Position numbers and translations under genes: made by a program
Notes under the pieces: generated by a model
What the model was told of the DNA's origin: nothing
The model's input: only the letters and a program-made list of their open reading frames with translations
Databases searched by the model: none
In this document: piece by piece, positions 8,568-18,224 of the stretch
How the letters are laid out: the number at the start of each line of letters is the position of its first letter
Numbering within the stretch: the stretch's first letter is position 1
DNA from: Flavimobilis soli
GTDB lineage: Bacteria; Actinomycetota; Actinomycetes; Actinomycetales; Cellulomonadaceae
Assembly: GCF_002564025.1 (NCBI RefSeq)
Contig: NZ_PDJH01000001.1
Location: 2,666,001-2,730,000, forward strand
DNA length: 64,000 bases
Reading direction: 5' to 3'

Positions 8568-9970
8568 GCGGGGCGCCCGCAGGCGGCGCGGTCCCCGCGT
8601 ACCCCACGGGCGGCACGACGATCCCGGGCGAGCCGTGGTCGCGCGGCGTCGAGCGCGGGGCCGACGGCGCGGCGCGCGTCGGCGGCGTCGACGTCCGTGA
8701 CCTCGCGGCGCAGCACGGCACCCCCGCGTACGTCGTCGACGAGCGGGACGTGCGCGAGCGTGCGCGGGCGTACCGCGAGGCGTTCGAGATGGCGTTCGCC
8801 GAGATCGGCGCGGGCGTCGACGTCTACTACGCGGGCAAGGCGTTCCTCTCGGTCGGCTTCGCCCGCTGGGTGCACGCCGAGGGCTTGCGCATCGACACCG
8901 CCTCGGGCGGCGAGATGGAGACGGCGCTGCGCGCGGGCGTCCCCGGCAGCGACCTGGGACTGCACGGCAACAACAAGTCGGACCTGGAGATCGCCCGCGC
9001 CCTCGAGGTGGGTGTCGGCCGGATCATCGTCGACTCGCTCGTCGAGATCGAGCGCGTCGCCGACGCCGCGGCCGCGGCGGGCGTGCGCGCGCCGGTCATG
9101 GTGCGCGTGACGACGGGTGTCCACGCGGGCGGGCACGAGTACATCTCGACCGCGCACGAGGACCAGAAGTTCGGCCTCTCGATGGCAGCGGGGGAGGACG
9201 GTCAGGACGCACCCGCGATGGTCGCGCTCCTCGCGGTCGTCGCGCGGCCCGAGCTCGACCTGCTCGGCATCCACTCGCACATCGGCTCGCAGATCCTCGA
9301 CCCGTCGGGCTTCGAGGTCGCTGCCGAGAAGGTGCTCGGCCTGCGTGCCGAGCTCGCGCAGCGCACGGGTGTGCTCGTCCCGGAGATCGACCTCGGTGGC
9401 GGCTACGGCATCGCGTACCTCCCGGGCGAGGTCGCTCTCGACCCGGCGCGCATCGCGAAGGACGTCGCAGCGTCGGTCGCGCAGTCCGCGGCGCGCCTGG
9501 GCACCCCGCTGCCGCGCTTCTCGATCGAGCCGGGCCGCTCGATCGCGGGCCCTGCGGGCCTGACGCTCTACACGGTCGGCACGGTCAAGCCGGTCCGCAC
9601 GGACGACGGCGTGCGCACGTACGTGTCGGTCGACGGCGGCATGAGCGACAACATCCGCCCCGCGCTGTACGGCGCGGCGTACCACGCGGAGGTCGTCGGG
9701 CGGCTCTCGACCGCGGAGCCGGTGCTCGCTCGCGTCGTCGGCAAGCACTGCGAGTCGGGCGACATCGTCGTCCACGACGTCTACCTCCCGGGCGACGTCG
9801 AGGCGGGCGACCTGCTCGCCGTCGCGGCGACGGGAGCGTACGGCCGCTCGATGGCCTCGAACTACAACATGCTCACCCGGCCGCCCGTGGTCGCGGTGCG
9901 CGACGGCGCGAGCGGGGTTCTCGTGCGGCGCGAGACGGTCGACGACCTGCTCGCCCTGGACGAGGGCTGA
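8564..9970 (+). CDS. lysA: Diaminopimelate decarboxylase
   Basis: This 468-residue PLP enzyme performs the last step of lysine biosynthesis, decarboxylating meso-diaminopimelate. The alanine-racemase-like barrel carries the PLP lysine in YYAGKAFLS (Lys92), the glycine loop [16 protein letters not shown] for phosphate and substrate contacts, and the active-site KHCESGD (Cys396). GTG 8564 is chosen: it overlaps the argS stop as GTGA and has GGAG five bases upstream, while longer reading would enter argS. An N-terminal extension of about 45 residues precedes the fold, as in other actinobacterial LysA proteins. Coupled translation with argS is a classic actinobacterial arrangement. Confidence 0.96.
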   Translation: MSGAPAGGAVPAYPTGGTTIPGEPWSRGVERGADGAARVGGVDVRDLAAQHGTPAYVVDERDVRERARAYREAFEMAFAEIGAGVDVYYAGKAFLSVGFARWVHAEGLRIDTASGGEMETALRAGVPGSDLGLHGNNKSDLEIARALEVGVGRIIVDSLVEIERVADAAAAAGVRAPVMVRVTTGVHAGGHEYISTAHEDQKFGLSMAAGEDGQDAPAMVALLAVVARPELDLLGIHSHIGSQILDPSGFEVAAEKVLGLRAELAQRTGVLVPEIDLGGGYGIAYLPGEVALDPARIAKDVAASVAQSAARLGTPLPRFSIEPGRSIAGPAGLTLYTVGTVKPVRTDDGVRTYVSVDGGMSDNIRPALYGAAYHAEVVGRLSTAEPVLARVVGKHCESGDIVVHDVYLPGDVEAGDLLAVAATGAYGRSMASNYNMLTRPPVVAVRDGASGVLVRRETVDDLLALDEG

Positions 9971-10036
9971 GCACCCGTATCCTGAGACGGTCGACCCCGG
10001 CCTGACCGCACGCGGGAGGATCGGGGCGCCGGCGAG

Positions 10037-10068
10037 GACGTGGACGGCCCGTACGGGCCCGTCACGTC
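10037..10068. repeat. Large imperfect palindrome between lysA and hom
   Basis: A perfect core palindrome GGCCCGTACGGGCC (10046-10059) is flanked by GACGTG (10037-10042) and CACGTC (10063-10068), forming a 32-base near-palindrome with three mismatched base pairs per arm. It lies in the 196-base gap before hom and could be an operator or an RNA hairpin. No poly-T tract follows. Confidence 0.6.
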
Positions 10069-10166
10069 GGCTCTGACGCAGACAGGCAAGACGGTGCGCC
10101 CCGGCGGTCGACGGCGCGGCGCACACGGCCGCGCGAGCGCGCGGCACGGACGAAGGGTGTGGTCAC

Positions 10167-11456
10167 GTGGTGGCACCGAAGGAGGCGCTGCGCGTCGGCC
10201 TGCTCGGGTGCGGGGTCGTCGGGTCGCAGGTCGCCCGCCTGCTCGTCGAGCAGTCGGAAGACCTCGCGGCGCGCGTCGGCGCACCGCTCGAGCTCGTCGG
10301 CATCGCGGTGCGGGACACCTCGAAGGCTCGTGACGGCGTCGACCCGTCGCTCCTGACCGACGACGCCCACGGCCTGGTCGCACGCTGCGACATCGTCGTC
10401 GAGGTGCTCGGCGGGATCGAGCCCGCGCGCACGCTCATCCTCGAGTCGTTCGCCGCGGGTGCGAGCGTCGTGACGGCCAACAAGGCGCTCCTCGCGCAGG
10501 ACGGCCCGACGCTCTACTCGGCAGCCGACGCCGCGGGCGTCGACCTCTACTTCGAGGCAGCCGTCGCGGGCGCGATCCCGCTCGTGCGGCCCATGCGCGA
10601 GTCGCTCGCGGGGGACCGCGTCACGCGCGTCCTCGGCATCGTCAACGGCACGACGAACTACATCCTCGACGAGATGACCACGAAGGGTCTCGCTTTCGAC
10701 GAGGTGCTGCGCACCGCGCAGGAGCTCGGGTACGCCGAGGCTGACCCGACGGCCGACGTCGAGGGCCACGACGCCGCGGCGAAGGCCGCGATCCTCGCGT
10801 CGCTCGCGTTCCACACGCGCGTCTCGCTCGACGACGTCGCGTGCGAGGGCATCACCAAGATCTCCGCCGACGACGTCGCGTGGGCCACGGAGACGGGTCA
10901 CGCCATCAAGCTCCTCGCGATCGCCGAGCTGACCGACGCCGGCGTCTCCGCGCGCGTGCACCCCGCGCTCCTGCCTTCCCGGCACCCGCTCGCGGGTGTC
11001 GGCGGCGCGTTCAACGCGGTGTTCGTCGAGGCGGAGGCGGCCGGTCCGCTCATGTTCTACGGCCAGGGCGCCGGCGGCGCCCCGACCGCGTCCGCCGTCA
11101 TCGGCGACGTCGTCTCCGTCGCGCGCCACCGCGTGCTCGGCGGCAAGGGCCCGGACGAGTCGAGCTACGCCTCCCACCCGCTCGCCCCCGCGGACGCCGC
11201 GGTCACGAGCTACCAGTTCCGCCTGCGCGTCGACGACAAGCCGGGCGTGCTCGCGCGCGTCGCCCAGGTCGTCGCGGAGCACAGCGTGTCGATCGAGGCG
11301 ATGCGCCAGCAGGGCACGCCTGCCGGCGGCGTCGCCAACCTCGTGCTGACGACGCACCGCGCTCCCGAGGCCGCGCTCGCCGCGACGGTCGCCGAGATCG
11401 CCGGGCTCGACGTCGTGCAGGAAGTCACCTCCGTTCTGAGAGTCGAGGGAGCCTGA
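10167..11456 (+). CDS. hom: Homoserine dehydrogenase
   Basis: This 429-residue enzyme reduces aspartate semialdehyde to homoserine, the branch point to threonine and methionine. The N-terminal Rossmann motif is [14 protein letters not shown] (about residues 10-24). The catalytic domain includes TANKALL, the substrate region EAAVAGAIP and the NGTTNYIL loop. Residues about 350-420 form an ACT domain ([14 protein letters not shown]), which in this family mediates feedback inhibition by threonine. The start is the first of two adjacent GTG codons (10167, 10170) after an AAGGGTG stretch. Its stop shares one base with the thrC start (TGATG), indicating coupled translation. Confidence 0.96.
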   Translation: MVAPKEALRVGLLGCGVVGSQVARLLVEQSEDLAARVGAPLELVGIAVRDTSKARDGVDPSLLTDDAHGLVARCDIVVEVLGGIEPARTLILESFAAGASVVTANKALLAQDGPTLYSAADAAGVDLYFEAAVAGAIPLVRPMRESLAGDRVTRVLGIVNGTTNYILDEMTTKGLAFDEVLRTAQELGYAEADPTADVEGHDAAAKAAILASLAFHTRVSLDDVACEGITKISADDVAWATETGHAIKLLAIAELTDAGVSARVHPALLPSRHPLAGVGGAFNAVFVEAEAAGPLMFYGQGAGGAPTASAVIGDVVSVARHRVLGGKGPDESSYASHPLAPADAAVTSYQFRLRVDDKPGVLARVAQVVAEHSVSIEAMRQQGTPAGGVANLVLTTHRAPEAALAATVAEIAGLDVVQEVTSVLRVEGA

Positions 11457-12526
11457 TGGCCCACCAGTGGCAGGGAATCATCCGCGAGTACGCCGACCGG
11501 CTGCCCGCGCACGTGCAGTCGACGATCGTCACGCTCGGTGAGGGCGGCACGCCGCTCGTCCCCGCGCCGGCGCTCTCCCGCCGCACCGGTGCCGACGTGT
11601 ACGTGAAGTTCGAGGGCATGAACCCGACGGGCTCTTTCAAGGACCGCGGCATGACGACGGCGATCTCGGCCGCGGCAGGCCGTGGCGCCAAGGCCGTCGT
11701 GTGCGCGTCGACGGGTAACACGTCGGCGTCGGCCGCCGCGTACGCGACCGCCGCAGGCATGACGTGCGCCGTGCTCGTGCCGGACGGCAAGATCGCGATG
11801 GGCAAGCTCAGCCAGGCGATCGCCCACGGCGCCCGCCTGCTCCAGGTCGACGGCAACTTCGACGACTGCCTCGTCGCCGCCCGCAAGCTCGCCGAGGTGT
11901 ACCCGGTCGAGCTCGTCAACTCCGTGAACCCCGACCGCATCGAGGGTCAGAAGACCGGCGCGTTCGAGATCGTCGACGCCCTGGGCGACGCCCCCGACAT
12001 CCACGCGCTGCCGGTCGGCAACGCCGGCAACATCACGGCGTACTGGAAGGGCTTCGTCGAGTACGAGCAGGACGGCCCCGCGACGCGCCGCCCCCAGATG
12101 TGGGGCTTCCAGGCCGCAGGTGCCGCGCCGATCGTGGCCGGCCACCCGATCACCGAGCCGGAGACGATCGCGACCGCGATCCGCATCGGCAACCCCGCGT
12201 CGTGGCAGCAGGCCGAGGAGGCCCGCGACACGTCCGGCGGCGTCATCGAGGCCGTGACCGACGAGGAGATCCTCGCCGCGCACCGCATCCTGTCCTCCGA
12301 GGTCGGCATCTTCGTCGAGCCCGCGTCCGCCGCCGGCGTCGCGGGCGTCCTCAAGCGCGCCGAGGCAGGCCTCGTGCCCGCCGGCGCGCGCATCACGATC
12401 ACGGTCACGGGCCACGGCCTCAAGGACCCGCAGTGGGCGCTGCGCACCTCCGACGGCTCCGAGATCGAGCCGCAGAAGATCTCCGCGGACGTCGTGTCGA
12501 TCGCGGCTGCGCTCGGCCTCGACTGA
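11456..12526 (+). CDS. thrC: Threonine synthase
   Basis: This 356-residue PLP enzyme converts O-phosphohomoserine to threonine. The PLP lysine is Lys62 in [11 protein letters not shown], followed by [15 protein letters not shown] for cofactor and phosphate contacts; the cofactor glycine loop is seen as [15 protein letters not shown]. It belongs to the short, compact bacterial type. ATG 11456 overlaps the hom stop (TGATG) and follows GAGGGAG, so the start is secure. It lies between hom and thrB in one operon. Confidence 0.96.
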   Translation: MAHQWQGIIREYADRLPAHVQSTIVTLGEGGTPLVPAPALSRRTGADVYVKFEGMNPTGSFKDRGMTTAISAAAGRGAKAVVCASTGNTSASAAAYATAAGMTCAVLVPDGKIAMGKLSQAIAHGARLLQVDGNFDDCLVAARKLAEVYPVELVNSVNPDRIEGQKTGAFEIVDALGDAPDIHALPVGNAGNITAYWKGFVEYEQDGPATRRPQMWGFQAAGAAPIVAGHPITEPETIATAIRIGNPASWQQAEEARDTSGGVIEAVTDEEILAAHRILSSEVGIFVEPASAAGVAGVLKRAEAGLVPAGARITITVTGHGLKDPQWALRTSDGSEIEPQKISADVVSIAAALGLD

Positions 12527-12529
12527 GCC

Positions 12530-13450
12530 ATGCGTCTGGGAGCTGACCACGTCCGGGTGTCCGTGCCCGCGACGAGCGCGAACCTGGGCCCGGGCTTCGA
12601 CGCGCTCGGCCTCGCCCTCGGGCGGCACGACGTCGTCGAGGTCCGCGCGATCGGTGCCGCCGAGACGGTCGTCGAGGTGATCGGCGAGGGGGCCGGTGAG
12701 GTCCCGCTCGGCGAGGACCACCTCGTCGTACGAGCCCTGCGTGCCGCGATCGACCTCGTCGGGGCGCCGCAGACCGGGCTGCACATGGTGTGCCGCAACG
12801 AGATCCCGCACGGCCGGGGCATGGGTTCGTCCGCGGCGGCCGTCGTCGCCGGCATCGTCGCGGCGCGCGCCCTCATCGCGGACCCTGACGCCCTCGACGA
12901 CGACGCGGCGCTCGCGCTCGCCACCGAGTTCGAGGGCCACCCCGACAACGCGGCCCCGGCTCTCGTGGGCGGCGCCACCGTTGCGTGGGAGGGCCGAGAG
13001 GGGCCGCGCGCGGCGCGGCTCGAGGTGCACCCCGACGTCGAGCCGTGGGTCTTCGTCCCGACCGTGCGTCTCGCGACCAAGAAGGCGCGCGGCGTCCTGC
13101 CGACGCACGTGCCGCACGCGGACGCGGCGTTCAACGCCGGACGCTCCGCACTGCTCGTCGAGGCGCTCACGCGTCGCCCCGACCTGCTGTTCGAGGCGAC
13201 CGAGGACAAGCTCCACCAGGACTACCGTGCTGACGTCATGGCGAGATCGACCGAGCTGGTGCGCGGCCTGCGGGGCCTCGGTCTGCCAGCCGTCGTCTCT
13301 GGTGCAGGTCCGACCGTCCTCGTGCTCGGTCGTGCGAGCGAGGGTGACCGCGTCGCCCGGGCGGTGGCCGAGCTGCTCGGCGGGAGCGACTCCTTCGACG
13401 TGCTCACGCCGGGCCTCGACCTCGTCGGCGCCCGTTCCGAGCGCCTCTGA
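12530..13450 (+). CDS. thrB: Homoserine kinase
   Basis: This 306-residue GHMP-family kinase phosphorylates homoserine to feed the preceding threonine synthase. The ATP-binding motif is HGRGMGSSAAA (about residues 94-104). The N-terminal substrate motif PATSANLGPGFDALGLAL (about 13-30) and the C-terminal GHMP motif AVVSGAGPTVLVL are present. It begins three bases after thrC. No strong ribosome site is seen, so translation probably depends on the upstream gene. It closes the hom-thrC-thrB operon. Confidence 0.95.
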   Translation: MRLGADHVRVSVPATSANLGPGFDALGLALGRHDVVEVRAIGAAETVVEVIGEGAGEVPLGEDHLVVRALRAAIDLVGAPQTGLHMVCRNEIPHGRGMGSSAAAVVAGIVAARALIADPDALDDDAALALATEFEGHPDNAAPALVGGATVAWEGREGPRAARLEVHPDVEPWVFVPTVRLATKKARGVLPTHVPHADAAFNAGRSALLVEALTRRPDLLFEATEDKLHQDYRADVMARSTELVRGLRGLGLPAVVSGAGPTVLVLGRASEGDRVARAVAELLGGSDSFDVLTPGLDLVGARSERL

Positions 13451-13762
13451 GACACCGGTCGCAGGCTGTGTCTGGGAGCTCAGGTGCGGTGCTACGATTG
13501 GCGTGGTTCCCCGCAGCAGAGCGAATCCGCTCTCGCGACGCCGTGAGCATCCCGCGCGTCAGAGCTCTTCTCGACACGTCCGCGGTCGGGGGAATCACAC
13601 CAGGTCACGTGAGTCAGCCCGCGCACACCCTCGTCGGTGTGGCTCGGGGGCACGCGCGATCGTCGGGAGCCCACCGCAAGATCCAGCGCGGTCCCGGGCC
13701 CCGGCTCCACCCGCGGTCGGCCCACGAGCCGTCTCGCACAACCCCCAGGGGAAGGGTCCTTC
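13451..13762. other. 312-base leader region upstream of rho
   Basis: No gene is supported here. A possible -10 box TACGAT lies at 13493-13498 without a convincing -35 box. The remaining 260 bases would be an untranslated leader containing a small CACACC/GGTGTG hairpin and GC-rich stretches. Rho genes are often autoregulated through long leaders in other bacteria; that this applies here is inference. Confidence 0.4.
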
Positions 13763-15700
13763 GTGACTGACACCATCGATGCCCCCACCGGCGCCATCTC
13801 CGCGATGCGTCTCCCCGAGCTGCAGGCTGTCGCCGCGCAGCTCGGCGTGAAGGGTACGTCCAAGATGCGCAAGAGCGATCTTGTCGACGCCATCAAGTCC
13901 GCGCGCTCCGGTTCGAGCGCACCCCGTGCGGCCGCGAGCTCTCGCAAGAGCGGCTCTGCGGACACGTCCGCGAAGACGCCCGCGGCAGAGCAGCCGCGCG
14001 ACGTCCGCGGCTCCGACGACCAGCCGCAGGGCGACGACCGTCGCTCGGCGAGCTCGGAGGACGCTGCTCTCGCCCGCGAGGAGGCCGCGCGGAAGCGTGC
14101 TGAGGCCCGCCTCGCCGCCAAGGAGCGCCGTCGCGCTGAGCAGGCCGGCCAGGGCGAGCAGGCCTCCGGCCAGCCCGAGGCCAAGGCGCGCGACGCGGTC
14201 GCCGCCGACCTCGCCTCGATCGAGCGCGGTCTCGAGCGCGGGCAGCGCTCCCGCCGCGCGGGTCGCGACGCCGGAGCTCCGCAGCAGGACGGCGAGCGCA
14301 CCGAGAAGAACGGCGGCGACGAGCGTCGTCGCGAGCGCAACGACCGTCAGGACCGCCCGCAGCGCGCCCAGGGTGAGCAGCGCAACCAGCAGCAGGACGA
14401 CGAGGAGCGCGGCGGCCGACGCCGCCGCGGGCGCGACCGTTACCGCGACCGCGACCGCAAGCGCGGTCGTTCGCGCGGCACCGCCGACCTCGGTGCCGAG
14501 GACTTCGAGGTCCACGAGGACGACGTCCTGCTCCCCGTGGCGGGCATCCTCGACATCCGCGACAACTACGCGTCGATCCGCACGACCGGCTACCTGCCGG
14601 GCGCGAGCGACGTGTACGTCTCGCTCGCTCAGGTGAAGAAGAACGGCCTGCGCCGTGGTGACGCGATCACCGGCGCCGTCCGCCAGCCGCGCGAGGGCGA
14701 GCAGCCGCAGGTCCACACGGCCCGCAGCAAGGCCAACCCGCTCGTCCGCCTCGACACGGTCAACGGCATGTCGCCCGCCGAGGCGATGGACCGTCCGGAC
14801 TTCACGAAGCTCACGCCCCTGTACCCGCAGGAGCGTCTGCGCCTCGAGAACGTCGGGGCGACCAAGCTCACGCCGCGCGTCATCGACATCGTCGCCCCGA
14901 TCGGTAAGGGCCAGCGCGGCCTCATCGTCGCGCCCCCGAAAGCGGGCAAGACGATCATCATGCAGCAGATCGCCAACTCCATCACGGCGAACAACCCTGA
15001 GGTGCACCTCATGGTCGTGCTCGTCGACGAGCGGCCCGAAGAGGTCACCGACATGGAGCGCACGGTCCAGGGCGAGGTCATCGCCTCGACCTTCGACCGT
15101 CCGGCGTCCGACCACACGATCGTCGCGGAGCTCGCGATCGAGCGCGCGAAGCGTCTCGTCGAGCTCGGCCAGGACGTCGTCGTGCTGCTCGACTCGCTGA
15201 CGCGTCTGTCGCGTGCGTACAACCTCGCGGCGCCCGCCTCGGGCCGCATCCTCTCCGGTGGTGTCGACGCCTCGGCGCTGTACCCGCCCAAGCGGTTCTT
15301 CGGCGCGGCGCGCAACATCGAGGACGGCGGCTCGCTCACCATCCTCGCGTCGGCGCTCGTCGAGACCGGCTCGAAGATGGACGAGGTGATCTTCGAGGAG
15401 TTCAAGGGCACCGGAAACATGGAGCTGCGCCTGTCCCGCTCGCTCGCGGACAAGCGCATCTTCCCGGCCGTCGACGTCAATGCGTCGGGTACGCGCCGCG
15501 AGGAGATCCTCATGGGCGCCGACGAGCTCAAGATCACCTGGAAGCTGCGTCGCGTGCTCGCCGCGCTCGACCAGCAGCAGGCGATCGAGCTGCTCCTCGG
15601 CAAGTTCAAGGAGACCAAGTCGAACGTCGAGTTCCTCCTGCAGGTGCAGAAGACGACGCCGACCGGCCCGCACGACGACGAGGCTGGCAAGACGGTCTGA
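13763..15700 (+). CDS. rho: Transcription termination factor Rho
   Basis: This 645-residue RNA-dependent ATPase helicase terminates transcription. A SAP-like Rho_N helix pair (about residues 16-45) is followed by the actinobacterial insert (about 46-245), rich in Arg, Glu, Gln, Asp and Gly, which probably widens RNA binding. The cold-shock RNA-binding domain begins near residue 255 (ILDIRDNYASIRTTGY). The ATPase core has Walker A PPKAGKT (about 390-397), Walker B VVVLLDSLTRLSRAYN and the R-loop VDVNASGTRRE. Start GTG 13763 follows a purine-rich GGGGAAGGG. The gene ends in its own strong intrinsic terminator. Confidence 0.97.
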   Translation: MTDTIDAPTGAISAMRLPELQAVAAQLGVKGTSKMRKSDLVDAIKSARSGSSAPRAAASSRKSGSADTSAKTPAAEQPRDVRGSDDQPQGDDRRSASSEDAALAREEAARKRAEARLAAKERRRAEQAGQGEQASGQPEAKARDAVAADLASIERGLERGQRSRRAGRDAGAPQQDGERTEKNGGDERRRERNDRQDRPQRAQGEQRNQQQDDEERGGRRRRGRDRYRDRDRKRGRSRGTADLGAEDFEVHEDDVLLPVAGILDIRDNYASIRTTGYLPGASDVYVSLAQVKKNGLRRGDAITGAVRQPREGEQPQVHTARSKANPLVRLDTVNGMSPAEAMDRPDFTKLTPLYPQERLRLENVGATKLTPRVIDIVAPIGKGQRGLIVAPPKAGKTIIMQQIANSITANNPEVHLMVVLVDERPEEVTDMERTVQGEVIASTFDRPASDHTIVAELAIERAKRLVELGQDVVVLLDSLTRLSRAYNLAAPASGRILSGGVDASALYPPKRFFGAARNIEDGGSLTILASALVETGSKMDEVIFEEFKGTGNMELRLSRSLADKRIFPAVDVNASGTRREEILMGADELKITWKLRRVLAALDQQQAIELLLGKFKETKSNVEFLLQVQKTTPTGPHDDEAGKTV

Positions 15701-15715
15701 CCGTCACGCCCGCGC

Positions 15716-15759
15716 ACGACGCAGCCCCCACGACCTTCTGGTCGCGGGGGCTGCGTCGT
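15716..15759 (+). terminator. Intrinsic terminator of rho
   Basis: A 14-bp stem (ACGACGCAGCCCCC at 15716-15729 with its complement at 15746-15759) continues through one mismatch into CGACC/GGTCG and a TTCT loop. It is followed by CTTT. Confidence 0.85.
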
Positions 15760-15839
15760 CTTTGGGCGAGGGGGTGAAAGTCCAGGTAGATCCCCCGTAG
15801 CGGAGGCGGAGGAAAAGGATCCGCTCTAGGGGCTGGGCC

Positions 15840-15860
15840 GTGTGAGCACGGTGCTCACAC
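15840..15860. promoter_or_regulatory. Perfect 21-bp palindrome, candidate operator of the cutinase-like gene
   Basis: Arms GTGTGAGCAC (15840-15849) and GTGCTCACAC (15851-15860) flank a single G. The site ends 18 bases before the ATG of the cutinase-like gene. Such a compact palindrome suits a dimeric repressor; alternatively it forms a 5'-UTR hairpin just upstream of the GGGGAA ribosome site. Confidence 0.6.
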
Positions 15861-15878
15861 CTGAACTCAGGGGAACAT

Positions 15879-16682
15879 ATGCGAAAGCTGATCCGGTCCG
15901 CATTCGTCGGCGAGTTCGCGCTCGCCGCCATCGGTGTCGCGGGCGCACCAGCCCAGGCAGCAGGCAAGGAGGTGACGACGGCGTGCGCGAACGTCGTCGT
16001 CCTCGGTGTGAGGAGGTCGGGCGAACCGACCGCGGCCTCCAAGAACGCTCGCGCCCTCTTCGGGACACGAACGACTGCGGTGGCGAACAAGATCAAGGAA
16101 GGACTGGGGGCGAGCACCACGATCAAGTTCGAGGGAATCTCGTACCCGGCTGTGAGCGCGACCGACTTGAAGAGCTACATCGGTTCTGGCGCGAAGGCGA
16201 GCAACATGGACAAGTCTGTCGCGAAGGGACGCGACGCACTCATCGCGCGAATCGACCATGACAAGAAGAGCTGTGCGAAGTCGAAGCTGGTCATCATCGG
16301 ATACTCCCAGGGGGCCTGGGTCGCGCACGACGGGATCGCGAAGTACGGCGAGTCGGCTGGCAAGATCAGCAACGTCGCGGCGATCGTCCTGCTCGCCGAC
16401 CCTGCCAATGTGGGGTCGAAGTACCAGACCGTGATGGTCAACTCGGACGGCAAGGTCACCGGGGCAGACACGAACCGCAACGGCGTGTGCGACGCTGGCG
16501 AATTCTGCGCCTACAAGGACGCGAACCTGAAGAACCTGGTCCTCGAAGTCGCCGCGCCGAAGGGCTACAAGCGGATCGACGTCCCGGACGACCAGGTGTC
16601 ATCCGTCTGGAACCGCAACGCCCCAACGTTGTCGTGGGGGCGTTCTTGTGCCGTCCGGGGTCAGCGCGGCAGGCCGAGGTAG
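15879..16682 (+). CDS. Secreted cutinase-like alpha/beta hydrolase with an aberrant C-terminus
   Basis: This 267-residue protein has a Sec signal peptide (residues 1-27, cleavage near AQA-A) and a cutinase-family fold. The nucleophile elbow is GYSQGAW with Ser143, and Cys36 and Cys132 are placed for the conserved disulfide. Residues 197-208 read DTNRNGVCDAGE, matching an EF-hand calcium loop, followed by the second cysteine pair Cys204/Cys210. Family members carry a catalytic His after this point, but no His occurs in the remaining 57 residues. The last ~20 residues are encoded by a terminator hairpin, and the stop overlaps the convergent mannosyltransferase gene by 22 bases. The gene may have lost its original 3' end; neither alternative frame restores a plausible tail. 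Start ATG 15879 follows GGGGAA. Confidence 0.65.
   Translation: MRKLIRSAFVGEFALAAIGVAGAPAQAAGKEVTTACANVVVLGVRRSGEPTAASKNARALFGTRTTAVANKIKEGLGASTTIKFEGISYPAVSATDLKSYIGSGAKASNMDKSVAKGRDALIARIDHDKKSCAKSKLVIIGYSQGAWVAHDGIAKYGESAGKISNVAAIVLLADPANVGSKYQTVMVNSDGKVTGADTNRNGVCDAGEFCAYKDANLKNLVLEVAAPKGYKRIDVPDDQVSSVWNRNAPTLSWGRSCAVRGQRGRPR
16617..16644. terminator. Hairpin shared by the convergent cutinase-like and mannosyltransferase genes
   Basis: AACGCCCC (16617-16624) pairs with GGGGCGTT (16637-16644), followed by CTTGTG on the plus strand. It lies inside the last codons of the cutinase-like frame. Confidence 0.6.
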
Positions 16683-17797
16683 CCGTGGAGCGTCGTCGCG
16701 ACCTCGTCCCACGTCCAGTCGCGCGCCACACGCTCTCGCCCCGCTGCGCCCATGCGGCGGGCCTTCTCGGGGTCCGTGAGCAGCTCGACGAGCCGCGCGG
16801 CGATGTCGGCGGGGTCGCGCGGATCGACGACGTAGCCCGTCACGCCCTCCTCGATCGCATCGGGCGCACCGCCGGAGCGGCCCACGATGACGGGGAGCGC
16901 CGTCGCCGCCCCTTCGAAGAACGCGAGCGGCAGGCCCTCGGGCTCGAGGCCCATGAGTCGGGTGCGCGACGGCATCGCGAAGACGTCCCCGGCGTCGACG
17001 TACGGCGGCACGTCGGTCCACGGCAGGGGACCGGTGAAGATGACCGAGTCCGCGACGTCGTGCCGGACGACGAGCTTGTCGAGGCGCTTGCGGGCGGAGC
17101 CGTCGCCGACGATCAGGAGGATCGCACCCGGCACCTCGGCGCGCACGCGCGGCCAGGCGGTGATGAGCATGTCCTGGCCCTTGCGCGCGACGACGCGCGC
17201 CGCGCACACGACGACGGGAGCGTCGGCTGCGATGCCGAGCCTCGCTCGCACGGCGTCGCCCCCGTTGTCGGGCTTGAAGCGGGTGACGTCGGCGCCCGGG
17301 TGGAGGCGGCGCATACGCTCGCGCGCGGCGGGCGTCATGGGCCGGGCGATGATGTCACGGCACCAGTCGTTGATGAACGTCACGTGGTCGGTCGCCTCGC
17401 CCGCGGTGCGGATGACGCGGCGGACGCCGGGCACGCGCGCCCACCACGTCTCAGCAGAGTGGGTGATGCCGACGATCTTCTGCGCGCCTGCGGAGCGCAG
17501 GGCAGGGGCGAGGAGCGCGAGCGGGGCGGACGCCCCGAAGACGACGCGGTCGCAGTCGTAGCGGCGGAACGTCTCGAGAACCTCGCGGCGCACGCGCCGG
17601 GACGGCAGGAGCGTCGTCCGCCGGTCGCGGACGACGGGGTAGGGGAGCGTCGCGTCGAGCTCTGCTGCCCCGGGCATCGACGCGGTGTGCACGACGACCT
17701 CGTCGGCAGGGAAGCGGGCGGCGACCGCGCTGACGAAGGCCTCGATCCCTCCCTGCCGTGGCGGGAAGTCGTTCGTGACGATCAGGGTGCGGGGCAC
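16661..17797 (-). CDS. GT4 glycosyltransferase, PimB'-like mannosyltransferase
   Basis: This 378-residue GT-B fold enzyme resembles actinobacterial PimB', which adds the second mannose to phosphatidylinositol monomannoside in the cytoplasmic leaflet. The N-terminus LIVTNDFPPRQGGIE and the C-terminal donor-site motif EPEGLPLAFFEG (EX7E) are typical; SRTRLMGLEPEG and GRSGGAPDAI are also conserved. GTG 17797 is chosen because AGGAGG lies just upstream and the fold begins immediately; upstream codons in the same frame are Arg/Gly-rich and not credible. It stands alone, divergent from rpmE and convergent with the cutinase-like gene. Specificity within the GT4 mannosyltransferases is not certain. 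Confidence 0.8.
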   Translation of the reverse strand: MPRTLIVTNDFPPRQGGIEAFVSAVAARFPADEVVVHTASMPGAAELDATLPYPVVRDRRTTLLPSRRVRREVLETFRRYDCDRVVFGASAPLALLAPALRSAGAQKIVGITHSAETWWARVPGVRRVIRTAGEATDHVTFINDWCRDIIARPMTPAARERMRRLHPGADVTRFKPDNGGDAVRARLGIAADAPVVVCAARVVARKGQDMLITAWPRVRAEVPGAILLIVGDGSARKRLDKLVVRHDVADSVIFTGPLPWTDVPPYVDAGDVFAMPSRTRLMGLEPEGLPLAFFEGAATALPVIVGRSGGAPDAIEEGVTGYVVDPRDPADIAARLVELLTDPEKARRMGAAGRERVARDWTWDEVATTLHGYLGLPR

Positions 17798-18001
17798 CGT
17801 TCCTCCTGGGGATCTACCTGCCGGGTCGCGGGCGTGCCCATCGTAGCGGCGCCGCCACCCGGGCCAGCGCTCCGCCGTGAGGAGCGCCACGCCCTCAGCC
17901 TGGTCACACGGGCTTGACGGGCGTGGCAGAATAGACCGCTGGTATCCGGTTCACGGCCGCGGAACGTGGGCGACCCGGGTCCGTTCCCCACAAGGAGAAT
18001 C

Positions 18002-18217
18002 ATGAAGAAGGACATCCACCCCGAGTACGTCGAGACCACGGTCACGTGCACGTGCGGCAACTCGTTCAAGACCCGTTCCACGCAGACCTCCGGTGAGATC
18101 CGTGCGGACGTGTGCAGCGCCTGCCACCCGTTCTACACGGGCAAGCAGAAGATCCTCGACACCGGCGGCCGCGTCGCCCGCTTCGAGGCTCGCTACGGCA
18201 AGAAGGCTGCCAACTAG
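18002..18217 (+). CDS. rpmE: Ribosomal protein bL31, zinc-binding form
   Basis: This 71-residue protein of the large ribosomal subunit starts MKKDIHPEY and keeps the zinc-ribbon cysteines Cys16, Cys18, Cys38 and Cys41 (CTCG and CSAC), so it is the zinc-containing type rather than the zinc-free paralogue induced on zinc starvation. ATG 18002 follows AAGGAGA at 17992-17998. A TTGACG at 17914-17919 could be part of its promoter, but no well-spaced -10 box is clear. A hairpin separates it from prfA. Confidence 0.97.
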   Translation: MKKDIHPEYVETTVTCTCGNSFKTRSTQTSGEIRADVCSACHPFYTGKQKILDTGGRVARFEARYGKKAAN

Positions 18218-18224
18218 CGACTTC

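Noticed and set aside
17914..17942. Promoter for rpmE built on TTGACG (17914-17919)
   Set aside because: No -10-like hexamer lies at 16-19 bases; the nearest candidates are at 12 or 23, so it is not listed as a feature.
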